Below are positions 35,525 to 41,019 of a stretch of DNA of 41,019 nucleotides, in pieces; positions within the stretch are counted from its first letter, which is position 1, and each line of letters starts with the position of its first letter. The notes beneath the pieces were generated by a model. It saw only the letters and a list, made by a program, of their open reading frames with translations. It was not told the DNA's origin and ran no database searches. The stretch is from the NCBI GenBank assembly GCA_003216975.1, contig QCHY01000017.1, positions 1 through 41,019 of the forward strand. Reading direction: 5' to 3'. The position numbers were made by a program, and so were the translations under genes. The stretch is from Prochlorococcus sp. AG-402-I20. GTDB lineage: Bacteria; Cyanobacteriota; Cyanobacteriia; PCC-6307; Cyanobiaceae.

Positions 35525-35862
35525 ATTTGTCTTAAAAACTGAATTTATACTTTTGGTGTTTTTAAACTTTAAGAATTAGATATCAATTCCAACTATAATT
35601 TAATGAGCAATTTTTAATCAAAATTTTATACTAGTGTCTACGGTTAAAAAATAGTATTGAAAAATTGAATTCAATCATCAGCTTCTCTAATTATAAAAAT
35701 CTATAAGTGCATTGGTTCGACTTTGCTTAAAAAGCGGAAGTCAATTTTTTGAATAAAGTCTTTTATTATTTAATTTGTAACAGCAATTAATAAGAGAAAT
35801 AGATCAAATAGGTAGTACGAGTGAAAATATGTAAAATAAGACTTTATATATCTAAGGTAAAG
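35525..35862. other. 338-base stretch without a recognisable gene
   Basis: I see no ORF of note. It holds a 12-bp palindrome (ATTGAATTCAAT, 35664-35675) and the terminator-like hairpin at 35719-35750. The stretch also carries the presumed promoter of the 32-aa gene at 35863. Confidence 0.4.
35719..35750 (+). terminator. Hairpin plus T-run
   Basis: GACTTTGC and GCGGAAGTC pair (one G-T pair and a bulge) around a TTAAAAA loop, followed by AATTTTTT. It is a weak intrinsic terminator on the plus strand, about 195 bases beyond the DCC gene, so it may end that transcript's 3' UTR or an unseen short RNA. Confidence 0.45.
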
Positions 35863-35961
35863 ATGCTCATAGAAATCTTTGGTAATAGCAGTTCATTACT
35901 AGTAATTCTTTTGATTGGTTTATCCATATATTTCGGAATCCAAGCTAAAACGAAAAAATAA
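35863..35961 (+). CDS. Mini membrane protein, 32 aa
   Basis: MLIEIFGNSSSLLVILLIGL is followed by SIYFGIQAKTKK: one membrane span with a basic cytosolic end. The ATG is preceded by AAGGTAAAG, a good ribosome-binding site (AAGG) about five bases away, which supports a real gene despite the length. Micro-proteins of this size are common in photosynthetic complexes, but this one is not recognised. Confidence 0.55.
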   Translation: MLIEIFGNSSSLLVILLIGLSIYFGIQAKTKK

Positions 35962-36044
35962 AATGATGTTTATTAATTTGAATAATTACGTAGGAAGGAA
36001 ATAAACAAATTAGGTTCTTAAAAAAAATATATTTAAAAATTAAC

Positions 36045-36260
36045 TTATTCAAGTATATGCTTTTTAATTTCCTCAAGACTATGCCCCCTCATACGCTCAA
36101 AACTTGAAATAGGTATCCAGCTCCAATCAACATACAGAATAAGCGTTACAGCAACAAAAATAGACAATGGCAAAATAAGCTCAATAAAAACATGTCGAAC
36201 CACATACACAATTAAGTCCGAACTATTAGTAACAATTTCTTCATAAAGCGGGTCAAACAA
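36045..36260 (-). CDS. Small membrane protein, 71 aa
   Basis: A hydrophobic segment in the middle (FIELILPLSIFVAVTLILYV) lies between a polar N-terminal part (FDPLYEEIVTNSSDLIVYVV) and WIPISSFERMRGHSLEEIKKH. TTG is the only start in reach. It is single-span, unrecognised, and stands alone. Confidence 0.5.
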   Translation of the reverse strand: MFDPLYEEIVTNSSDLIVYVVRHVFIELILPLSIFVAVTLILYVDWSWIPISSFERMRGHSLEEIKKHILE

Positions 36261-36733
36261 GAATCTAAGAAACGTACAAGGTCATAAGGATAACTAAATT
36301 AGATATCAAACTGTGAATATAAATAATTAAAGACAAGATAAAAACGAGTGTTTAACTGACCAAATAAAAGCTGTATAGGCCTAAAAAAAGAATCCTAGAC
36401 GAGGGTTAATCTAAAATGTAATGATCGAAAAAATTAAAGACCAAAGATTGAATCAAGACTGACATGAACAATCGTAAAAAGGATCATACTTAAAATTCAC
36501 AACGATAAGATTGATGAAAGTAGAAAAAATCACTAATTCAAAAAGAAAAATGTAATTGGTATTTGAGTGTAACAAAGCTAAATTCAAGAAAGATCAAAAC
36601 AACAGAGGTCTACTAAGGGAGAGTCAGTTAAAGGAAAAACAGATAACACTGTGAAAAAAACAGGAAAGATCTCACTCAGAAAATAAAATATAGATGAATA
36701 ATCAGACAAATTTAACTAGGAAATTTATTGAAT
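36261..36733. other. 473-base stretch without a recognisable gene
   Basis: A purine-rich stretch with no convincing ORF on either strand (the best is 13 codons from 36421). It contains AGCTGTATAGGCCT (36369-36382), identical to part of the plus strand within the cyAbrB gene (36885-36898). It could hold an unrecognised RNA or a degraded gene. Confidence 0.4.
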
Positions 36734-36765
36734 AAAAAAGCCGAGAGGCAAATATGCTTCTCGGC
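36734..36765 (-). terminator. Intrinsic terminator of the cyAbrB gene
   Basis: On the minus strand a 7-bp GC-containing stem (GCCGAGA/TCTCGGC) with an extended inner GC pair is followed by six T. It lies 36 bases past the stop of the cyAbrB gene and is the strongest intrinsic terminator in the window. Confidence 0.88.
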
Positions 36766-36800
36766 TAAATCTAAATTATTTGGATTCAGTTATTTAGAGA

Positions 36801-37157
36801 TTAACCTTCTCCTTCTGGAACCAAACGGAATCCTTTACGTCCCATCTTAATCTCAAAATTATCTCCAGGCTTGAGATCTAAAAGAGCTGTATAGGCCTTT
36901 CCTATCAATAGGTTTCCGTTTCCTTGAACGGTAGCCACATAACTAAGCTTTCTTCCACCTTTACCAATTCCACCAGCACTTTCTGCTGCTAGGTTTACAC
37001 CTTTAGCCTCTAGAAGTGCTTCGTAAAAAGCAGTGTAGTTAAGACGCTCTCCGCCTCCTTTTTTCGTGGAAACATATCCACAAGCTTTAACAAGATCAGA
37101 TTTTGAGACATCTCCCAAGTCTTTGACCTTGGCTAATAAATCCTTACCAGTGAGCAT
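36801..37157 (-). CDS. cyAbrB-type transcription regulator, 118 aa
   Basis: A cyanobacterial AbrB-like DNA-binding protein. Helical N-terminal half (MLTGKDLLAKVKDLGDVSKS then LVKACGYVSTKKGGGERLN) and the typical GIGKGGRKLSYVATVQGNGN link lead to a C-terminal beta-rich DNA-binding domain (LLIGKAYTALLDLKPGDNFE, KMGRKGFRLVPEGEG). These regulators control nitrogen, carbon and redox genes; targets here are not known. Codon use is richer in G+C than in the neighbours, suggesting strong expression. It has a strong terminator at 36734-36765 and a long upstream region, so it is probably monocistronic and regulated. Confidence 0.9.
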   Translation of the reverse strand: MLTGKDLLAKVKDLGDVSKSDLVKACGYVSTKKGGGERLNYTAFYEALLEAKGVNLAAESAGGIGKGGRKLSYVATVQGNGNLLIGKAYTALLDLKPGDNFEIKMGRKGFRLVPEGEG

Positions 37158-37540
37158 GATAAATAAATGGTTGTACTTATAATACTAACTTATAATTAAC
37201 AAACTTACAATATTTACATTAGTCAGAGACATTAAAGCAAAAACTGTGGGAACAAAAGCCTCTTGATTAAACTAAGTAATTCAAGGTTATAAGGAAAATT
37301 GTTCAAGGTTGAAGGTTTTGATTTATAGGAAAAATCCTTTTTGGCGCGTTATAAAATAAATGATTTGGTAGATCATTTATCTATTAGAAAACCCTCAATC
37401 GCCAGCAATAGCAAGATAATTTTATAAAATAAGGAAAAATCTATACATGCTTATAGACAGCTATAAGAAAATTGGTAGCCACATACAATCAATTCATTCC
37501 ATATATAAAGGCGTACTTTTGAATATTTGTTAAGGAATGA
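37158..37540. promoter_or_regulatory. Upstream region of cyAbrB with an inverted repeat
   Basis: In the 383-base gap a perfect 9-bp inverted repeat (ATAAATGAT at 37356-37364, complement at 37372-37380, 7-base centre) lies about 200 bases upstream of the cyAbrB start. TTCAAGGTT occurs twice (37280-37288 and 37302-37310), 22 bases apart, about two helical turns. Operator function is speculative. No coding region is visible. Confidence 0.35.
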
Positions 37541-37663
37541 ATGAGAACAAAAATACTTATTACAACAAAAAATGAATCTCTCTTAAATTCCTCTGATTTG
37601 CATTGTATCTATATTGATGATTTAGCATTTCCTGGATTATTTGGAACTCTATTAAATTCCTAG
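37541..37663 (+). CDS. Possible 40-aa protein
   Basis: The ATG at 37541 is preceded by TTAAGGAATGA, a strong ribosome-binding site (AAGGA). The product is MRTKILITTKNESLLNSSDL followed by HCIYIDDLAFPGLFGTLLNS. It is short and could be a real small protein or the start of a decayed gene. No family is recognised. Confidence 0.35.
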   Translation: MRTKILITTKNESLLNSSDLHCIYIDDLAFPGLFGTLLNS

Positions 37664-37794
37664 TATCAACAACCAAATAATTATATTGACCATTTCCATG
37701 AGACTTATTCTCCTTAAATCAGCATAAGAACTATAGAACCAAATTTATTAAAAATGGCTGAAAATCAAATCATCTAAAAATAACTGCCAATACT

Positions 37795-38040
37795 TTATTG
37801 GATATTCGCCTTGAGTTTGGGTTCAAATACAGCACCATTACATATCATGACTGATAAAACTTCTTTACTCTCATCATTCATTTTTTTAACAGCATTAACT
37901 TGATTCAATGTATCCGACGTTTTTCTTAAGCATCGATTCCAGATTGAGGCTTGCTTCGAGATAGGGAATAATTGAACAGATAGTGTAGTAAAACAAAGAA
38001 CAAAAAGTCCTAAATAAATTTTTGAGTAAAATTCACTCAT
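37795..38040 (-). CDS. Membrane-anchored or secreted small protein with Cys motif, 81 aa
   Basis: I start at the ATG at 38040 (MSEFYSKIYLGLFV); the open frame reaches a TTG at 38064. The N-terminal helix (IYLGLFVLCFTTLSVQLF) reads like a signal anchor. Then ASIWNRCLRKTSDTLNQVNA and EVLSVMICNGAVFEPKLK. The W..C..KT...CNG layout is shared with the protein at 22349-22600, so both may form one family with two Cys in the periplasm. The function is unknown. Confidence 0.6.
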   Translation of the reverse strand: MSEFYSKIYLGLFVLCFTTLSVQLFPISKQASIWNRCLRKTSDTLNQVNAVKKMNDESKEVLSVMICNGAVFEPKLKANIQ

Positions 38041-38218
38041 CTTTGTACTCAATAAACATAACAATAAGAACTATTCAAACAGATGAGGGAATAGTTCTAC
38101 TAATCATTTACTAATAAATGTTTTATGTCAGCTTAAGGGATAAAAATTAAAATTTAAAGATTAAACCTTTTGACAGTTGCAGTTATTGCTAAAAACATAA
38201 CAATGATTATTTTCAAAA

Positions 38219-38389
38219 TCAATTTTCCCATTTTCCTATTACAAATTCAAGAAATTGATCAACATCATCATTTGGGCAACCAGTCTTGCTTTTTAATTCC
38301 CTACATGCGTCTGAAATTTTTTTAAAACAATCTTTGACATCCACATTTGCCTCTATTGCTGCAATCATTTGCTTATCAGTAAATGGCAT
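38219..38389 (-). CDS. Small cysteine-containing helical protein, 56 aa
   Basis: MPFTDKQMIAAIEANVDVKD is followed by CFKKISDACRELKSKTGCPN and DDVDQFLEFVIGKWEN. Its AC..L...TGC..DDV is the counterpart of AC..L...SNCGNEV in the 59-aa protein at 27178-27357. It is soluble, with three Cys. The gene is too short for a 60-codon threshold, but the composition and the relationship support it. Function unknown. Confidence 0.6.
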   Translation of the reverse strand: MPFTDKQMIAAIEANVDVKDCFKKISDACRELKSKTGCPNDDVDQFLEFVIGKWEN

Positions 38390-38526
38390 ATTAAAAGAAG
38401 GAGCGGTTCATCAAAGAATATTTTCATTGGGCTTATTTGGCAATCTTAATAAGGAAAACTGAATGTAACCTACCAACAAACAATACCTACATAAAAAAAT
38501 CATTGATGCTAATAGAAAGCAAACCG

Positions 38527-39129
38527 CTATCTAGTTAAAGCTAAAGCCCAATTTGGAGAGGAGGTGCTAACACCTAAAATATTTTTAGTTAAGGAGGAAT
38601 TGCATTTAGCGACAATTCCATTGGTAGGAAGATTCGAAAACAATTCTTTCTTGATCCATTGAGAATGCCATATCATGACTTGCCTAGGATCATCAGTTCG
38701 TAGAGTGATAGGAACCTCAAATCCCCATTTTTGTAGTTGAGTCAAATCTGACAACTCGTCGCTTCTGGAATAAAAAATTTGGAATGCTAAAAATAAAAGA
38801 GAGGTATTAGTATCAGTGTTAGAGGCTGAGTTCGACAACAATTGCTCTATTGAAATCTTGGAATTAGAGAAAGGAGAATATAAAATGCCCTCCAACTCAA
38901 CTTCAACTTTTAATGAGTCATCAATAGTCAAAGGAATGGCATTGATATTCCTAATATTTTCAACAATCTCACTATCTTCACGACAATAAGCATCTACTAA
39001 TTGTCCATATCTATATCTAAGTCCTATTGCACAACCCTCGATTTTGGGTTGCACAATCATGGTTGATCCCTCTGGTAACTTTGCCCACCAGCTTGAGAAA
39101 CAATCCTTATCAAGTCCAAGTAATCTCAT
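38527..39129 (-). CDS. Stand-alone, degenerate NAD-type DNA ligase adenylation domain, 200 aa
   Basis: The order of LigA nucleotidyltransferase motifs is kept. MIVQPKIEGCAIGLRYRYGQ replaces 'veePKIDGlAisLrYenG' (KIEG in motif I), NIRNINAIPL is 'Ni.TI..iPl', VELEGILY stands for 'RGEvy', WGFEVP follows, GIVAKCN is motif IV-like, and SPNWALAL corresponds to 'aPrWAiAyK' (motif V). Several catalytic positions differ: Asp is Glu in KxDG, RGDG is REDS, RGE is LEG, and the motif V Lys is replaced by Thr/Arg. The OB, zinc, HhH and BRCT parts of a ligase (about 670 aa) are absent. The start is uncertain: ATG at 39129 or a TTG at 39159. A full ligase activity is unlikely. Confidence 0.78.
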   Translation of the reverse strand: MRLLGLDKDCFSSWWAKLPEGSTMIVQPKIEGCAIGLRYRYGQLVDAYCREDSEIVENIRNINAIPLTIDDSLKVEVELEGILYSPFSNSKISIEQLLSNSASNTDTNTSLLFLAFQIFYSRSDELSDLTQLQKWGFEVPITLRTDDPRQVMIWHSQWIKKELFSNLPTNGIVAKCNSSLTKNILGVSTSSPNWALALTR

Positions 39130-39147
39130 ATATATATCAATAGGAAA

Positions 39148-39255
39148 ATGTTTAGCCAAGTCGCTTCATTAACTTCTTTTCTTAAGGAATCGACGAGAGA
39201 ACAAAGAGAATCGAAGGTATTTCAAGAAGAGAAATACAGGGAAAAGCAAATATAA
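39148..39255 (+). CDS. Possible 35-aa protein
   Basis: The ATG at 39148 is preceded by TAGGAAA, an AGGA ribosome-binding site. The product is MFSQVASLTSFLKESTREQR followed by ESKVFQEEKYREKQI: hydrophilic and helical. It lies head to head with the ligase-like gene; if that gene starts at TTG 39159 the two overlap by 12 bases. Tentative. Confidence 0.3.
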   Translation: MFSQVASLTSFLKESTREQRESKVFQEEKYREKQI

Positions 39256-39527
39256 TTAAAATAAATAAACCAGTTTATAAATATTTGACATAGAAGAGAT
39301 AAAAGTCAAGACCAATAAGTTTGGTAGCTGAATTAAATGAATACCTATAGTTAGATATGAGAGTGAGCATATCATCTAGATATATTTTCCGATCTTGAAG
39401 CTAAAACATTGATTTGTATAAATTGAATAAATCATCGTCAGATTGAAATCTTTTCAGACATGAACAGTATTTATTCTCTTGTCGATAAGATTTTCATCCC
39501 ATAACTTTAAAAAACACATCTTTTCGA

Positions 39528-39782
39528 ATGACCACACAAGAGAAATATCCGGAGAATATTCCATGGGATTTAACAACATTCGAACAAAGTAAATACAAGT
39601 CAATTCAATGGATACTCTCCAAGGCAGAAAACGTTTATACATTCAGAAGGAGTCGTATAGACGGTAATTATATATACATACAAAAGAATGATGGTAAAAG
39701 AAAAGCATATAAAGAATATGAAGCTAGATTTACTTACCAAAGATTGTTTGACGATGGATATTCATTGTCTGCCTTTTCATGA
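39528..39782 (+). CDS. Paralogous 84-aa protein, copy 1
   Basis: MTTQEKYPENIPWDLTTFEQ leads to SIQWILSKAENVYTFRRSRI and NYIYIQKNDGKRKAYKEYEA, ending RFTYQRLFDDGYSLSAFS. It has the same length and layout as the next gene: EKYPE..PWDL at the start, a Y.I..NDG/DDK centre and ARxTYQxLxDxG at the end. A tandem duplication is clear. It is soluble with no Cys. The function is unknown. Confidence 0.65.
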   Translation: MTTQEKYPENIPWDLTTFEQSKYKSIQWILSKAENVYTFRRSRIDGNYIYIQKNDGKRKAYKEYEARFTYQRLFDDGYSLSAFS

Positions 39783-39848
39783 TTAAAAAACTAATTCTTG
39801 ACGTTGAAGATCATAAGTGTAGGCTTAAACATATAGACACTTTCATAC

Positions 39849-40103
39849 ATGCCAAGGGTAAAAAGAGAGAAGTATCCAGAAAAGGCTCCATGGGATCTAG
39901 GACCACTATCTGAGTATAAAGATAAAGAAAATTGGAGGCTAGTAAGAGGATCTGAAATAGTCATTTTTGCTAGAAAAGGTGATGACAACCACTATTTCAT
40001 CATGCAAAGAGACGATAAGGAGCCTATTGAGATTCTCGCATTTCAAGCAAGACTCACATACCAACAACTTTTAGATAAAGGTTTCAAACTAGAAGTCTCA
40101 TAA
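39849..40103 (+). CDS. Paralogous 84-aa protein, copy 2
   Basis: Copy 2 of the tandem pair: MPRVKREKYPEKAPWDLGPL, EYKDKENWRLVRGSEIVIFA, RKGDDNHYFIMQRDDKEPIE and ARLTYQQLLDKGFKLEVS. Its gene starts 66 bases after copy 1. The conserved words are EKYPE..PWDL and AR.TYQ.L.D.G. The protein is soluble and basic, and its role is unknown. Confidence 0.65.
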   Translation: MPRVKREKYPEKAPWDLGPLSEYKDKENWRLVRGSEIVIFARKGDDNHYFIMQRDDKEPIEILAFQARLTYQQLLDKGFKLEVS

Positions 40104-40148
40104 ATTTATCTTTAGAGAAAAAAAAAACCTAACTATTTCTGAAAAATT

Positions 40149-40349
40149 ATGACCGAATTAGAAGAACTAGAAGACATAGTTGGAAGTTTGGAATTCATAG
40201 AGCCATTCGGAATAGAACCAGACTTCAGTTCACTAGGTTTGGAGCCAGCAGAAGTATTAGGATTTAAAACAGAAGAAGAATTGGAAAATGCTATTAAACT
40301 TCTGATAACTGACGTCACACATTCTCAATTTGTCCTATTTGACTTTTAA
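40149..40349 (+). CDS. Unrecognised acidic protein, 66 aa
   Basis: A strongly acidic protein: MTELEELEDIVGSLEFIEPF, then GLEPAEVLGFKTEEELENAI and a hydrophobic end (KLLITDVTHSQFVLFDF). It is probably soluble. It follows the tandem 84-aa genes with a gap of 45 bases and the same direction, so co-transcription is possible. No family is recognised. Confidence 0.55.
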   Translation: MTELEELEDIVGSLEFIEPFGIEPDFSSLGLEPAEVLGFKTEEELENAIKLLITDVTHSQFVLFDF

Positions 40350-40412
40350 AAGATCTATAAAAATCCGAGAATTGATAAGAGTCAGATTTAATAATTAAAT
40401 TTGAATAATTTT

Positions 40413-40559
40413 CTAGAGCTGACTTTCTTCAATAAGTTCCGGCACAGATTGAATAACTGGAGCATTCCAAATAGACCACAAGAAAACAATTGTGACAGGG
40501 CAAAATAAAAAACCAAAAATTGGATTAAGAAATTTAAACCAATTCATCACATTCTCCAT
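40413..40559 (-). CDS. Small membrane protein, 48 aa
   Basis: An ORF reading MENVMNWFKFLNPIFGFLF, then a hydrophobic helix (CPVTIVFLWSIWNAPVIQ) and an acidic tail (SVPELIEESQL). The product is probably a single-span membrane protein. It is unrecognised. Confidence 0.5.
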   Translation of the reverse strand: MENVMNWFKFLNPIFGFLFCPVTIVFLWSIWNAPVIQSVPELIEESQL

Positions 40560-40787
40560 TTTTAATAAATCTATCAAATATAAAGAATTTAAAAATTTAT
40601 AAATAAAAATTCTAACTATTAATTACTCGAAAATAATTATTTAATGAATAGATTGAATTAAAAAACTTAGGAATTGAATGAGAAGAAAAATTCAAAACTT
40701 TTAATTGATTTCAATCTCGGAAGTTTAAAAGTCAAGAATAATATTTTTAATTGTTAGGTCAACAACTAGGAGAATAAAGCTATAAGA

Positions 40788-40904
40788 CTACTTCTGCTGG
40801 AGTTTTTCATAACATTGCATGCAAATAATCAATCCTTTCCATCTCCACCATAATTCGGTTGATTGTTTTTTGCATAATTGACAATGAAAAAATACTGTAT
40901 CCAT
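40788..40904 (-). CDS. Mini zinc-ribbon-like protein, 38 aa
   Basis: The ORF has CxxC at residues 8-11 (CQLC) and CxxC at residues 28-31 (CMQC), separated by a basic, Trp-rich loop (KKQSTELWWRWKGLII). The layout is that of a treble-clef or zinc ribbon with four Cys ligands. It is 38 aa, thus very short for a free protein. The ribosome-binding site is unclear. A nucleic-acid or protein adaptor role is conjecture. Confidence 0.5.
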   Translation of the reverse strand: MDTVFFHCQLCKKQSTELWWRWKGLIICMQCYEKLQQK

Positions 40905-40923
40905 TGTCAGATCTTATCAATAC

Positions 40924-41019
40924 CTATGCCCAGTCTGTATCTTCTAATAAACAAGAATAATCTGAACTATCAAAGAAAGTATCTTCATTAAGAAGATCGT
41001 CGACTTCTGCTCGAAGCCA
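40924..41019 (-). CDS. Partial acidic protein at the right edge
   Basis: The frame is open from the right edge through 31 codons to the stop, with no start visible, so the gene continues outside. The visible end is WLRAEVDDLLNEDTFFDSSD followed by YSCLLEDTDWA. The YS.LLEDTDW block also occurs in the 83-aa protein at 30754-31005. The function is unknown. Confidence 0.5.
   Translation of the reverse strand, partial: WLRAEVDDLLNEDTFFDSSDYSCLLEDTDWA

Noticed and set aside
35711-35742. GGTTCGA-like T-arm, possible tRNA remnant
   Set aside because: No anticodon arm or acceptor pairing can be formed around it; the hairpin fits a terminator better.
1-41019. CRISPR arrays, insertion sequences, integrases, tRNA or rRNA genes
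   Set aside because: I looked for spaced direct repeats, terminal inverted repeats with transposase motifs and cloverleaf-like segments; none could be supported.

Overview
The window is AT-rich, densely packed cyanobacterial chromosome, most probably Prochlorococcus. That placement rests on several things: ChlH next to cyanobacterial families (PetP, DUF3038/DUF4335, DUF2949, a cyAbrB regulator), extreme compactness with overlapping or nearly touching genes, and a very large number of proteins of 30-90 residues. A low-light clade is possible but cannot be shown here. I see no rRNA, tRNA, CRISPR array, integrase, transposase or phage structural gene.

The left part (1 to about 18.2 kb) is mainly core metabolism. 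It opens with the 3' two thirds of mfd (transcription-coupled repair). A minus-strand block follows with a thioredoxin-like protein, a methyltransferase and the DUF4335/DUF3038 pair. Next come apt (adenine salvage) and a minus cluster of DUF2949, a UbiH-type flavin hydroxylase, a membrane protein and dapB (lysine/peptidoglycan). dapB is divergent from chlH (chlorophyll synthesis). A tightly coupled minus operon, S4 protein-tpiA-folP, sits head to head with an ABC exporter. Small plus genes follow (DUF6447-like, DUF1330, petP, a mini membrane protein and a uridine-kinase-like P-loop protein).

The right part (18.2 to 41 kb) is accessory in style. Small, mostly unrecognised, membrane or cysteine-containing genes alternate on both strands, with a few larger genes among them: an NmrA-like reductase, a FAD2-like fatty acid desaturase, an S51 peptidase, an SDR enzyme, an MBL-fold protein with altered metal ligands, a two-TM potassium channel with RCK domain, a DUF2130 protein followed by a GIY-YIG protein, a DCC thiol protein, cyAbrB, and a stand-alone remnant of a DNA-ligase adenylation domain. 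Several small proteins are local paralogues: two 49-aa membrane proteins, two 84-aa proteins, two Nif11-type proteins, two short CxxxxxxxxC proteins and two proteins ending in a W..C..KT..CNG pattern. Local duplication of short genes is therefore a theme.

The points most worth following are a three-stem-loop RNA candidate with an intrinsic terminator on the minus strand at 19859-19941, the DUF2130/GIY-YIG pair (two apparent nuclease folds in one putative operon), and the degenerate LigA-like adenylation domain. Many small genes shorter than 60 codons were read directly from the sequence. Functions for most of these are unknown, and I say so in each case.
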